A stretch of 64,000 nt of DNA from Taxawa tesnikishii (nom. ined.) (lineage: Eukaryota; Ascomycota; Dothideomycetes; Dothideales). The stretch covers positions 806,001 to 870,000 of the forward strand of contig JAPDRO010000005.1 of NCBI GenBank assembly GCA_030247885.1, given 5' to 3'. The position numbers were made by a program, and so were the translations under genes. Under the pieces are notes generated by a model. It worked only from the letters and a program-made list of their open reading frames with translations. It was not told the origin of the DNA and did not search any database. Numbering within the stretch: the stretch's first letter is position 1; the number at the start of each line of letters is the position of its first letter. Positions 1 through 10,784 of this stretch are shown here, in pieces.

Positions 1-721
1 CTGCACTTCTTTACAGCGCAATTTCGCGGCTTGCAGAAGACGGGCGATTCCTATCGTTCTTCCGGAACACATGATCAGATTCTCCGACTTCCCCGCCGAA
101 ATCATTCGACATCTTACCATACTGCTACAGTAAAACCTGTGGTGCTTTAGCCCAAACTGGCCTATCGGTCCCGGTTGCGAGAAAGGCGCAGACTGTACAA
201 TCTGCTCAATCACACCGATTTCCGCTGTACCTTGCCTCCGCCAAGACATTCGAAACTGGCGCAGGAGAGACGGAGAGAGGGAAATTAGACATAGCGTGGT
301 TTCCGGACGCCGAGTGCAGGTTGGCTGTTGATGGTCAAGGTGGTGAAGCAGTAAAGAAGAAGGAAGATGGGCGGATAGGAGATCACGACTTGGGTCGGGG
401 GTTTGCGTTCAGATTGGCGCTCACAAGATGCCCTTGTTCAGCGTACCGGGTGGTAAGATAGGATACGTAGCATAGAAATGGATATCAGCCGGCTTGAGCA
501 TTCAAGCCAGTCCTTCAATTGCCTGTTCGTACAACTACTGTAGTTCTCAGTTAGCACGTAGAAACAAAATCTACAGTAATCTATAATATAACAAGCAGTT
601 CACTTTTCATCCCGCATCACATGCAAATTCTCCAGACTTTCGTATCCCGCCAAGACGTCCCATTGTTTGACACTGCAAACATTTCTGATTTCATGAGGAT
701 AGAGCCACCAGCAGAAGAGAG
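1..721. other. Upstream region with an F-box-like scrap
   Basis: No convincing complete gene. On the plus strand a 20-codon reading frame at 71-133 starts with an ATG and contains an F-box-like stretch (PAEIIRHLTILL), then stops. An open frame without a start follows at about 144-465. This could be the remnant of an F-box gene or chance. The last 150 bases before 722 are AT-rich and probably hold the promoter of the helicase gene. Confidence 0.3.
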
Positions 722-3700
722 ATGCCAAACAAACCTCATGCGCCTCGCAACAAGGCTGGCAAGAAACCCGTAAATACTGCCGCAACAGCGAATGGCGAAG
801 ACACCAGCTTCATAGTCTTCTCCAACTCCAAGGATTCAAAGAAGACCAATAAAAATGGCCCAACGAAGGCGACTCCCGAACCTGCTGCTCCTCCTCCAGC
901 AAAGGGAAAGAACGCAAAAGGTGCCGCACCCGTTGATGGAGTGCCATCAGATGCGCCCAAGAAGCCAGATACTCGCACTCTTGTCAGCGGCAGTTCTTCC
1001 TGGACCGGCAAGCTGCCCTTGAACCTCCTCTCCGAGCACTGCCAGAAGCAAAAGTGGGACAAGCCAGAATACACCATGGGGCGCTCGTCCTCGCCGCCGG
1101 GCTTCTACTCGACGGTCATCCTCCGCCACAAGAACCCGAAGACGCAAGAGATGACCACGCTACCGCCCATCGCGCTACCCAAAGAGAAGAAAGAGCTGGG
1201 GGTGCGGGAGACGGCTGTTGAGGCGCGGCATTTCGCGGCCGCGTATGCGCTGTTCAGGGTTGCGAACGCGAAGAACCTGCACATGATGATGCCGCCGCAG
1301 TTTCGGGATCTGTGGAAGTACGACTTCGCGGAGATGAAGAGGGAGGCGGAGAGGGATGGTGCCGGGTGGCTTTATGAGGCTGATCCGTTTGCGGCGAGGG
1401 AGAGGAGGGAAGAGGAGAAGAGGTTGCAGGAGAAGAGGAGGTTGGAGAGGGAGAAGAAGGCGGAGGCGGAGAAGAAGGAGGGCGTGGTTATGGCGGGCGG
1501 AGTCAAGAACAAGGGGTGGAGCAGGGCGCCTAAGGTGGAAATGGGTAAGAGGATGCGGAGGGAGGTTGAGGGGCTGGTCAGGAGGGACGGCGTCTGGAAT
1601 CCTCACAGAATCACATTGACGGCAAGCGAAAAGGGCAAGATTGTCGCAGAACTGTCGAACCTTGGCTTCCGCAAAGCGCATGTGGAAGAAGCTGCGGATA
1701 TCTGCAAGGACCGCGAAGAGGTGCTGGAATGGCTTCTGATTCACGTGCCCGAAGACGACCTTCCGAAGTGGAGCTTGCCAGAGGGTTACTCGGCCGGCGT
1801 CAGTCTGGCTAGTGGAGACTTGCAGCGTGAAGGCAAGCTTAAGAGGCTCGCTGGTGCTGGCTACGCTTTGGAGCTGTGTGAGGAGACGTTAGATGCGTGC
1901 TCGGGAGACGAGGCGCTCACGGCCGAAGCACTTCAAAACCGGCTACTGGGAGAAGACGATACCTCTGCAGGCGGTGGTGTGGTTGATGGCAGCACCACTC
2001 AGCCTGTTTCAACAGAAGTTGACTCGGATGTGTGGGCCGAAGAGCAGACAATTTTAGGTTCCATCTTTGGCGAAAGATACCAGAGCGGATCTAAGGGACT
2101 GTCATGCCGAATCAAGCTTGAAGTTGCCGATCAACCATCTGTTGACTTTTGGCTTCACGCCCAAAAGCCATCTTCAGGGTATCCTGAAACTGCACCAGTA
2201 CTTGGCGTCACCACAGGTTTACCTGCTTACATTCGCTTGAGTATACTCAAGCAATGCCTGCTACATGCCAAAGACAGCCTTGTTGGAGAACAGATGATAT
2301 TCAACATCGTGGACTGGCTAGAGCATGAGATTCCCAACATAATATCAAACCCCGGAAGACTTAGCAGCATCGCATCAGCATCTTCGACGACCGCAGAGAT
2401 AGAAGCGAGGACGCAAAAGGCCTCACGTTTCCAGCAAGCAAGACGAAAGCCCAAACCCTTGAGCTGGACACCTGCTTCAGCCGGTAGCCAACGGTTGCTC
2501 GCAGACTGGCAAGCGAAGCAGAGCACCCCAGCCCAGAAACGCATGCTCCAAGCGCGTCAGTCTCTGCCAGCCTGGCAGTTACAGGGCGCCATTGTCAAAG
2601 CGGTCACAAGTTCGCAAGTCACTATCATCTCCGGTGAGACAGGATCCGGAAAGTCCACTCAATCCGTTCAATTCGTTCTAGACGATCTGATCAAGCGTGG
2701 ACTTGGAGAGGCCGCTAACGTCATTTGCACTCAACCGCGCAGGATTTCTGCTCTCGGTCTTGCGGATCGTGTGGCGGACGAGCGATGCGGCAAAGTCGGT
2801 GATGAGGTCGGTTATGCCATCCGTGGTGAATCCAGACAGAAGGCCGGTATGACCAAGATCACTTTCGTGACAACCGGTGTTCTGCTTCGGAGGCTGCAGA
2901 CGTCTGGCGGCAAGCCGCAGGACGTTGTCGATGCCCTTGCTGATGTTAGCCATGTGGTTATCGATGAAGTGCACGAGCGGAGTCTGGATACGGATTTCCT
3001 GATGGTGCTGTTGCGGGACGTGCTCAAGGTGCGCAAGGACTTGAAACTCATCTTGATGAGTGCCACGCTCGACGCTGGAGTTTTTGAACGATACTTTTCT
3101 GCCACGTCAACAGTGAGCCGGGTAGAGATTCAGGGACGGACTCATCCTGTTCAGGATCTGTACCTTGACGATGTCTTGAGACTCACCGGATACGGCGGCG
3201 CTGTACTAGATGACGCCGATGCAGACGGAGGATCTGGTGACGCGAATATGGGTGCTGCTCTACGAACAGTTGGTATGAGGATCAATTACGACCTCATCGC
3301 CCAAACGGTCCAAAGTATCGACGCACAGCTCGGCTCCCAGGATGGAGGCATCCTAATCTTCTTGCCTGGAGTTGCCGAGATTGACAGGACGCTGAGAGCG
3401 CTGCAAGCATTGCCTAATATATACGCTCTACCTTTGCATGCTTCTCTTCAGCCTGCCGAGCAAAAGCGAGTCTTTCCACCCGCGCCAGCTGGAAAGCGGA
3501 AAGTCGTCGCTGCCACCAACGTCGCCGAGACATCCATTACCATTGAAGACATTGTAGCCGTCATTGACACCGGGCGCGTTAAGGAGACGAGCTTCGACCC
3601 GCAGACGAACATGGTTAAGCTTGAGGAGGTCTGGGCTTCTCGAGCAGCTTGCAAGCAGCGGCGTGGAAGAGCTGGACGTGTACGAGCCGGCACTTGCTAC

Positions 3701-4897
3701 AAGCTTTACACACGCAATGCAGAGACTTCAAAGATGGCCGAGCGTCCTGAACCAGAGATAAGACGCGTGCCGCTGGAGCAGCTTTGCCTCTCCGTCAAAG
3801 CGATGGGTGTGGCCGACGTCCCAGCTTTCCTTGCATCTGCACTCACGCCGCCCGAGACGCTAGCTGTCGAGGGCGCAATCACCCTCCTCCAACGCATGGG
3901 AGCACTCGATGGCAGTGCCCTCACGGCACTCGGTCGCCACCTGTCCATGATTCCGGCCGATCTGCGGTGTGGCAAACTGCTTGTCTACGGCGCCACGTTC
4001 GGCTGCCTTGAAGCATGCCTCACCATCGCTTCCATCCTCACCGTCCGCAGCCCCTTCATTAGTCCGCAAGCAAAACGTGACGAAGCCAAGGCCGCGCGTG
4101 CACCATTCGGCGACGGCCATGGCGACCTTATCGCAGACTTGCGCGCGTACGAGCAGTGGTCTGAGATGCGTGCGATGGGAGAGCCCACCTATGCTGTCCG
4201 CCAGTGGTGCGAGCAGAACTTCCTGTCGCATCAAACACTGCACGACATCTCCACCAACCGCGCACAGTACCTATCCTCGCTGCAGGAGATCGGTTTCCTA
4301 CCACAGTCGTATCGCTCCCGATACCCAACCTCGTCGACCGAGCCTTCCTCCCACAACCGCCACAATACGAACCTCGCGCTCCTGCGGGCAGTCATCGCAG
4401 GCTCGTTCAACCCGCAGATGGCGCGCATCGAGTTCCCGGACACGAAGTACGCGGCCACGTCGTCGGGTGCCATGGCGCTGGATCCGGAAGCGCGCACCAT
4501 CAAGTACTTCAACCAGGAAAACGGTCGCGTGTTCGTACACCCGAGCTCCTCGCTGTTCGACGCGCAGAGCTTCCCGGGCAACAGCGTCTTCGTTTCCTAC
4601 TTCACCAAGATGGCGACAAGCAAAGTGTTTGTGCGGGACCTGACGCCGTTCAACGCGTACGGCGCGCTGTTGTTCTCCGGGCCCATAGAATTGGATACGG
4701 GAGGCAGGGGATTGCTGGTGGATGGCTGGATGAGATTGAAGGGCTGGGCCAGGATCGGAGTGCTGGTCAGTAGGTTGAGGATGATGCTCGATGAAGCGTT
4801 GGAGAAGAAGATTGATGAGCCCGGACTCGAATTGGTGGGGAACGAGGTCGTGGATGTGGTGAGGAGGCTGGTGGAGTTGGACGGGCTGGACAGGTAG
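722..4897 (+). CDS. DEAH-type RNA helicase with UBA-like and RWD regions (DHX57/DHX29 type)
   Basis: A single intronless frame of 1391 residues. The N-terminal 300 residues are Lys/Glu/Arg-rich and probably unstructured. A UBA-like segment lies near residues 300-345 and an RWD-like segment near 440-555 (starting VWAEEQTILGSIFGERY). The helicase core follows: motif I GETGSGKST near 638, motif II DEVHERS near 748, motif III SAT near 780 and motif VI QRRGRAGR near 978. The HA2/OB-fold region completes the C-terminus. Helicases with this UBA+RWD+DExH order belong to the DHX57/DHX29 group (yeast YLR419W), linked to translation or ribosome work. The box reads DEVH rather than DEAH. The start is the first ATG and lies in a basic, low-complexity leader, so the true start is not certain. 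Family assignment is firm; exact cellular role is inferred. Confidence 0.93.
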   Translation: MPNKPHAPRNKAGKKPVNTAATANGEDTSFIVFSNSKDSKKTNKNGPTKATPEPAAPPPAKGKNAKGAAPVDGVPSDAPKKPDTRTLVSGSSSWTGKLPLNLLSEHCQKQKWDKPEYTMGRSSSPPGFYSTVILRHKNPKTQEMTTLPPIALPKEKKELGVRETAVEARHFAAAYALFRVANAKNLHMMMPPQFRDLWKYDFAEMKREAERDGAGWLYEADPFAARERREEEKRLQEKRRLEREKKAEAEKKEGVVMAGGVKNKGWSRAPKVEMGKRMRREVEGLVRRDGVWNPHRITLTASEKGKIVAELSNLGFRKAHVEEAADICKDREEVLEWLLIHVPEDDLPKWSLPEGYSAGVSLASGDLQREGKLKRLAGAGYALELCEETLDACSGDEALTAEALQNRLLGEDDTSAGGGVVDGSTTQPVSTEVDSDVWAEEQTILGSIFGERYQSGSKGLSCRIKLEVADQPSVDFWLHAQKPSSGYPETAPVLGVTTGLPAYIRLSILKQCLLHAKDSLVGEQMIFNIVDWLEHEIPNIISNPGRLSSIASASSTTAEIEARTQKASRFQQARRKPKPLSWTPASAGSQRLLADWQAKQSTPAQKRMLQARQSLPAWQLQGAIVKAVTSSQVTIISGETGSGKSTQSVQFVLDDLIKRGLGEAANVICTQPRRISALGLADRVADERCGKVGDEVGYAIRGESRQKAGMTKITFVTTGVLLRRLQTSGGKPQDVVDALADVSHVVIDEVHERSLDTDFLMVLLRDVLKVRKDLKLILMSATLDAGVFERYFSATSTVSRVEIQGRTHPVQDLYLDDVLRLTGYGGAVLDDADADGGSGDANMGAALRTVGMRINYDLIAQTVQSIDAQLGSQDGGILIFLPGVAEIDRTLRALQALPNIYALPLHASLQPAEQKRVFPPAPAGKRKVVAATNVAETSITIEDIVAVIDTGRVKETSFDPQTNMVKLEEVWASRAACKQRRGRAGRVRAGTCYKLYTRNAETSKMAERPEPEIRRVPLEQLCLSVKAMGVADVPAFLASALTPPETLAVEGAITLLQRMGALDGSALTALGRHLSMIPADLRCGKLLVYGATFGCLEACLTIASILTVRSPFISPQAKRDEAKAARAPFGDGHGDLIADLRAYEQWSEMRAMGEPTYAVRQWCEQNFLSHQTLHDISTNRAQYLSSLQEIGFLPQSYRSRYPTSSTEPSSHNRHNTNLALLRAVIAGSFNPQMARIEFPDTKYAATSSGAMALDPEARTIKYFNQENGRVFVHPSSSLFDAQSFPGNSVFVSYFTKMATSKVFVRDLTPFNAYGALLFSGPIELDTGGRGLLVDGWMRLKGWARIGVLVSRLRMMLDEALEKKIDEPGLELVGNEVVDVVRRLVELDGLDR

Positions 4898-5738
4898 GTA
4901 GATGCCCAACATTGTCGATAGCCATAATTGCATAATATCAGCATAGTCACCCCTTCTCTACTAGCTCTCACAAAGCACTTTGTTCGTGCGCCTTGCCGGT
5001 TAAGTTGTTAACCGAGTACGAGGTAGCATGTACGGACTTGGGTCGGAGTTCGCGCGGCCTGTACAACACGGAATTCCCATATGACCACCCAGTATAACTA
5101 CGACTGGAATGTTCAGTTGCCAGCCGCCTACGGTCGAACGGGGAGACTAGTGCAAACGTTATATCATACATCTCTTCAACCTTGCGATTGTGAGCCTTTC
5201 GAGCCAAATCTCGCAAAGAGGAAATAACTCTTCGGGACTGCCTACACTTGTGCCCATAACGGATCTAAATGCAATCAATGAAAGCTGGCGGCAAATGCCA
5301 GCCAAAATCCATTTCTGTAAAAAACACACAAGCAGTCATTTGCACGCTCTCCTCTGGAAATCAAGCGAGGTCATGGGCACCGGCATCCTTTCGTATCCAG
5401 CCCTTTGCTGCCAGCAAACCCCCACTTCGCCATGCCTTTGAAAATGTCCCAAACGCCACATGACTGCCATGCAATGATGAAGAATTTCAACCATGCAAAC
5501 TCCATCGCTTTCTTCGGGCGTAGATCAACCGCCCTGGCCCTGACTCGATGTTGCCTGGGCTTGGAATATCCAGGGGGATGCAGCTGCAAGGCGCTGCCAC
5601 CGATGCCAGCTAGAGAGAAAGGCAAGGAGTAATGGGTATCTGGGTAATAGAAAGAAGAGTCTGCGCCATATGAAGGGCGTGTCCAGCCTCGAAGGCTCGG
5701 GACCACCGATTAATTGTTCGACCGCGATGAGAAAAGGT
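4898..5738. other. Intergenic region between convergent genes
   Basis: About 840 bases between the 3' ends of the helicase gene and the Taf14 gene. Several short open frames are present on both strands, but none has recognisable similarity, splice structure or biased composition. I see only probable 3' untranslated sequence here. Confidence 0.5.
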
Positions 5739-7095
5739 TTACAACTGGCTCATGTCGACCTTATTGGAAGTGAAATCCCAGAGCATCTTGATGAGGTTGT
5801 CCGGAAGGGTGTAGAGGTCGACATGGAACTCGCCGTCTATGAACCCGATTAGTTGAACCTCTCCCAGAAAGTATACCGTAGTCAGTGGGAAGGTAAGCGA
5901 TGGACATACTCGACATCGTTTTTCGTGTACGTGTCCTCGCTCTTGTTATCGTGCACCATTTGAACAACGTGCAGCAGGTCCTCTTCGCCGAGTCGCTGCA
6001 ATCCTTCGGCCAGTTTCTCCATGTCGATACTGTTCTTGGCCGTCTTCTTTTCTTTTGCTCCTTGGCTACGCCGTTGGTCTCACCAGCGGGACCGGACTCC
6101 TTGAGGCGCTCAAGAAGCTCTGCTTTCGGGTTTCTGAAGGTCTTCGGTGGCATTTAGTGACAGAATTCCTCGTTGCGTTCTGGAAATGGAGAGGGAGAAT
6201 GAGGGAGATATGGGGCCGTGCAATTATCACGGTGCTGGTGGATGTGTTGCAGACTGAACTTACGACTGAGTGGGTAGCGTCATATCTCTCGCTTGCGAAA
6301 TTGAGATCGTGAACGATGGTGGTGTCGCCTCCCTTAGGCGCACCAACAGGCGTCATCGTCACCAGCATCTCGAATTCACCCCATCCCTTTTCTTCGATGC
6401 GGAAGGGAACGTTCCTCATGACTACAATAAACCTGATTAGCATCTCATTCACTATATTTCGCATCACTTGCATGTGCCCATCCTCCGTTGTCACACGGGC
6501 CTTAGATCGCTCCTGATCCCTTGCTCTCAATGTGCACCATCCGTTCCTACTGTTCCGCTTCACAACCTCGAGTACCGCATACTCGGTCAAGGCCGACCAA
6601 TTGCCCCGGACAGTGCACCTACCCTGGGTAGCCCTCTTCCCGAAACTCTCGTGCAGCTTGTATGTGACCTTCTCGAAGCAAGTCGCCGGCAGGTTCTCGC
6701 CCTCAGGGCCTTGGACGAAGATCTCGATGTTCCACCTGCGCATGGGGAAACCCTCCATCTCGGGAGGATCGTCACTGCAACGCAGCCATCGTCAGCTGAA
6801 ACCGGTACAAATGCACAATGCATGAATTTTTCTTGTGTTCGACGTGCATGGAGCGCACTGCTTTCTGCACCGCGGCGCGACCAGAGTAGTAAGGATACAT
6901 GTGCGCGCGTACTACCCGCGACAAGCTGAAAGCAGATGGAATGATGGGGAAAACTGACGTGATCCGCTGCTCCGTGACGAGCTTGACTGTGCGCTTGACC
7001 TACACCAAGCTCCGTTAGCACGTCCTCTATTGCAATCATCTTCACCTCGCTGATTCGCAACCCTAGGAAGCAAGCGCGTCACTCACGTCAGGCAT
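5739..7095 (-). CDS. taf14: Taf14-like YEATS/ET protein
   Basis: Spliced gene on the minus strand. The first exon codes only Met-Pro-Asp (7095-7087) and ends at a GTGAGT donor. The next adds VKRTVKLVTEQRIT, the usual Taf14 opening. Further exons give the YEATS domain (RRWNIEIFVQGPEG ... FRIEEKGWGEFEM ... DLNFASERYDATHS), a Lys-rich linker and the C-terminal ET domain (MEKLAEGLQRLGEEDLLHVV ... GEFHVDLYTLPDNLIKMLW), ending at the stop 5739-5741. Taf14 proteins read acylated histone H3 and sit in TFIID, TFIIF, INO80, SWI/SNF and NuA3. The frame slips by one missing base in the A/G-rich linker near 6040-6052. It is off again at the last splice junction near 5905, where the expected Val-Glu-Asn-Gly-Glu needs one different base count. 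Both look like sequence errors, because the protein matches on each side. Confidence 0.9.
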
Positions 7096-7956
7096 CTTTG
7101 CTGCACCGGAGAGTTGTTGACCAGTAACGTATGCAAGGCTGCAGTATTGATAGTCGTAATGCAGTCACGGGTATAAACAGGTGAAAGGTTTGTCCGAGAA
7201 ATAAAGAGAATTGATTGAGGGAAAAGGCTGGTTAGTGAAGAGTAGTTTGGTCGTCACGCTTCAACGCGCGCGAAAGAATTGGAGCTTTGGGTCAAGACGC
7301 GGGGCGACGTTGTTCGGCGGCCGAGAGATGCCAAATATGCAGTTGTCTCTCGATCCAGAATTAAGTCACTTGAGAGTCGCCAAATAAGTGCAGACGTGAT
7401 ACAGATCATGCTGGTGAAGCTATATAGCCCACTGGATGCTGGGCTGTTCACAGTCTCGATTGTACAGAATCGTTGCAGCAAGGGTGCATGAACACGTTCG
7501 ACATGACACGGAAAGCGACTAATCTTCATGAGACCTTTCTCATTCTCCGTGGTTGTTCTATCTAAGGTCAAGACGGGGAACAAGAGACGCACCGACTCGT
7601 TGTAGCCAACTTCCTGTAATTCGAGACCGTCGCTTTGACAATACGGGTAAGGAGGTCAATGAAGAAGCAGAGAAGGAAGATCAACAGGGATATTCAAGTT
7701 GCTGATGAGTTACGGAACGCCCAAAATGCTTTCTGTCTTCGAGTCGCACAGCTTTCGCGTCGTTGCTCTGACCGATGTGAGTGGGATATGAACGTGTGTT
7801 GTGTGCATTTGTGGTTGCAAGTGTGCGGTAGTTCTCGTCAATTATGTTTTTGGAATTTCGTCAGGAGCTCGTGATGCTCATGGCAGCGAGTCTAGATCCC
7901 ATCCCCCGCGGCTCGAAGGGTGAAGACCCGTCTGGCTGTCCTCATGGCTAGCGTGT
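7096..7956. other. Intergenic region upstream of Taf14
   Basis: About 860 bases between the Taf14 start and the 3' end of the Ran-binding protein gene, both on the minus strand. It should contain the Taf14 promoter and the 3' untranslated region of the next gene. Short open frames at 7254-7592 (minus) and 7635-7874 (plus) have no recognisable features and I do not call them. Confidence 0.5.
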
Positions 7957-8972
7957 TTAGGAGGAAGAGGACTGACTGAAGAGAGCCTCATTCTCCTGCT
8001 GTGCCTTGATGAAGGCCTCTTTGAAGAGGTTGGCGTCTGTAAAAAGTGAGTCAGCAAACGATTCGCTCTTACAACCATCCTAGCTGTTGACCCACTCTCG
8101 CTGTTAGCGAAACGAATGGCAAGAGTTTGTGCTTCTGGCTCGCCCTCGCTGACATCGGCGGCGGCGTTCCAGACCCAGCTGCGGTCACTGCCAACATTGG
8201 GCTTGAGCTTCATGTCGGGAACGACTAAGAATACAGGATTAGCAACTGTCTGGACCTCCCTCTGGCGGCAAGATCCACCAATCAATATGCTGCAGATCGA
8301 AGCAAGGCGACATACCGTAGTGGTTAGCGCAGACCTTGAGAGTCTTGTCTCGGCGCATGACCAGTCTGGTCTTGCCGTTCTCCCTGTGCTTGAGAAGTCT
8401 GACATCGCCAGTTCCGCGCTCCTTCCACTCCCTGCTGTCGCGGTCGAACTTGAACAGCTTGGCACGCATCTTGAAAACCTGCTCCTCAAGCTCTTCGTTG
8501 GTCTTAGTGTCGACTTTCTCAGTAAGGTGCACAACGGGCTCGAAGTGGACGTTTGCTTCTTCCTCTTCGGCCTTGTTGTCATCCTAATCATCAAAACGCA
8601 CAACGATCAGTATCTTGTACTACGTTGTAGATCCACGACGTGCATTCCACGGCGAAAGCAGAGGTCAGTGTGGGTGTTGGGGAAGCTTACATCCTCAGTC
8701 TTCTTTGCCTTGCTGCTACCGCTCGGCTCATCGACATCCTCTTCTTCCTTCTTCTCCTTCTTCGCCCCACCACCAAACATGCTGAAGACGTTGTCCTTCA
8801 CGGCAGCAGCGGCATCAGCAGCAGCCTCGGTATAGCTCTTGCTCTCTTCACCGGCCTTGGCTCCAGCAGGCACGTCGCCGGTTTCCTTGGCGGTGGGCTG
8901 CTCGGTGTTGGTGGGCTTAGAGGGGTCCTGCTCGGATGCAGTGGTGATGTCAGGCTTAGTCTCGTCGGCCAT
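7957..8972 (-). CDS. yrb1: Ran-specific GTPase-activating protein, RanBP1/Yrb1
   Basis: Four exons on the minus strand. Exon 1 starts at 8972 and codes an acidic, Ala/Lys-rich leader ([20 protein letters not shown]...). Exon 2 opens the RanBP1 domain ([20 protein letters not shown], then [20 protein letters not shown] and [20 protein letters not shown]). Exon 3 gives [20 protein letters not shown] and the IRFANSE block. Exon 4 gives [20 protein letters not shown] and a short Ser tail, stopping at 7957-7959. The splice at [14 protein letters not shown] restores the family consensus exactly. Yrb1 binds Ran-GTP and, with RanGAP, releases it from exported cargo at the cytoplasmic side of the nuclear pore. 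Family assignment is secure and no frame slip is seen. Confidence 0.95.
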
Positions 8973-9144
8973 TTTGAATGCTTGATATGAATCGACTCGG
9001 AAGTAGTATGGGCTGTCTGATTCGAACGAGGATTATGAAACGGTTTGTAGTGGTGTTTGAGTGGGAGAGATGCAGTAGTGAGTTGGACTGTGTTTGGAAG
9101 ACAGCACGACTTTTGTGCCCCACGTTCGAAGCGTTAGCGGTGTA

Positions 9145-10310
9145 TTCTCTATTTCAAAAGTGACCGGCCGCCAAGCGTCGAGTGATCGACACTTGTGTGT
9201 CTCCCCAAGCTTCGATTCTATGTCATTTTACGAGTTATTTTGATAATAACTTTACGAATATTATAGCTATTAATACATCGAAGATAGTATTAAGAAGCTC
9301 TCGTTAAAGCGCATCTTCTACTAGTAATAATATAAGTATATAACGTATATATAATATATAAAACGAATAGTTTCTATTTTTTAAAAAGAAAATTAAAGAT
9401 AATTTTACGACTATACTAGTTATAGCTATAAATTTTATATAAAAGAAGCGTTTTACGAGGCCTTTCTAATACTATATTAAACTTTATAATAATTATAATA
9501 TTTATAAAGTTATTAAAGAATATTTATAAGGCTAAAACACTTTATTTAACAATAACTTTATAAATATTATAATTACTATAAAGTGAAGTATAGTATTAAA
9601 AAGCTCTTACTAAAATGCCTCTTTTATATAAAGTTTATAGTTATAACTTTTAAATTGTGACAAAAGTGATGTCACGTGAGCATCTACTCTTGTATACCTT
9701 AGGTAGGGTTATACATGTTAACAATAACTATAATATCTGTAAAGTTATATATAGTTTTCTTTTTAAAGATATAAGACTTATATATTTTATATATTATATA
9801 TAAGCTACATACTTATATTGTTACTAGTTAAAGATATATTTAATAAGTACTTTTTAGTATTATCTTCTTTTTATTAATAACTATAATATTTATAAAGTTA
9901 TTACTAAATAAACTTTTATAATATAATAAACATTCCTATATAACTTTATAAATAGTATAGTTATTTTAAATTTAAGAAAAGTATTAAAAAGTTCTTATAA
10001 AACGCTTCTTTTAGTATAAGCTTTATAGTTATAACTATAATATCCGTAGAATTATACGTAGAATTAGATTAAGTTATTAGTATTTCTAAGCTTTACGTAA
10101 TAAATATTATAGATAAAGTATTATAGTTAGTATATAAAGATTCCTTATATTAAGAGCTTTCGAACAATATATATCATAACTTATATAACGTATTTTACGC
10201 ATCTAAAGCATCGAAAATAACTCGTAAAATGACATAGATTCGAAGCTTGGGGAGACACACAAGTGTCGATCACTCCACGCTTGGCGGCCGGTCACTTTTG
10301 AAATAGAGAA
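9145..10310. mobile_element. AT-rich non-autonomous TIR element (Tc1/mariner-like target site)
   Basis: The ends are inverted copies of each other: 9145-9241 and 10214-10310 match at about 95 of 97 positions, starting TTCTCTATTTCAAAAGTGAC. A TA dinucleotide flanks each end (9143-9144 and 10311-10312), as expected for Tc1/mariner-type insertion. No transposase frame exists inside. The interior (about 9240-10210) is very AT-rich, unlike the GC-balanced ends, and contains its own direct and inverted repeats. This is a MITE-like or foldback element with a RIP-like interior. The family is inferred from the TA site alone. Confidence 0.88.
9238..9905. repeat. Internal inverted and direct repeats of the AT-rich element
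   Basis: The segment 9238-9425 recurs in reverse complement at about 9716-9905. Degenerate direct copies of the same block (AATAACTTTA, then a TATAGTATTAAAAAGCTCTT-like stretch) start near 9238, 9546 and 9935. Copies differ mainly by A/T-type changes. A short GC-normal island at about 9657-9715 (around GATGTCACGTGAGC) sits between the arms and does not match the rest. Confidence 0.7.
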
Positions 10311-10312
10311 TA

Positions 10313-10784
10313 TGACCCTGGACCCCTGGCGCTCGGGCCCCGGACATCAGACCCTACAAGAGAGAAACCGTGCGAGCAATGGTGCAAGAGATTACACTAT
10401 CAAACAGGGCGAAGAGCGCCGGAATCACTTTTTGCTGTTGTACTGCAGAGTCGAGAAATGTACCTACTACGGAAGAAAGTTCATGAAGTGGTATCTACCA
10501 TGGCTCAGTTCCATGCCACGAAGCCCGACACCATCAAGCGCCTGATCAGTGAGTGAAACAATCATTCCCTCTCCCATATCCTGACCCCGTAAGCCCATGA
10601 AAACGATCACCGTACTAATTCCCAGCGCCTTGCTAACGATGCGATACCACATGATCGCATTCTATTCAACGCCCCTCTCCCTTGCCCTTACCCCTGACCT
10701 TGACCTTCTTTGTTCCTTTCTGACCGTCCTTGATAGCGCGCACCACCTCCTCTTTGGAAGTGTCCATCTCCATTATAGCTTGAC
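10313..10784. other. Intergenic region after the element
   Basis: About 470 bases between the element and the 3' end of the 782-residue gene. A short plus-strand frame at 10312-10545 has no recognisable feature. I see nothing else. Confidence 0.4.

Noticed and set aside
6030-6060. A 23-26 nt intron in Taf14 that would restore the frame
   Set aside because: Far too short and without a branch site; a missing base is simpler.
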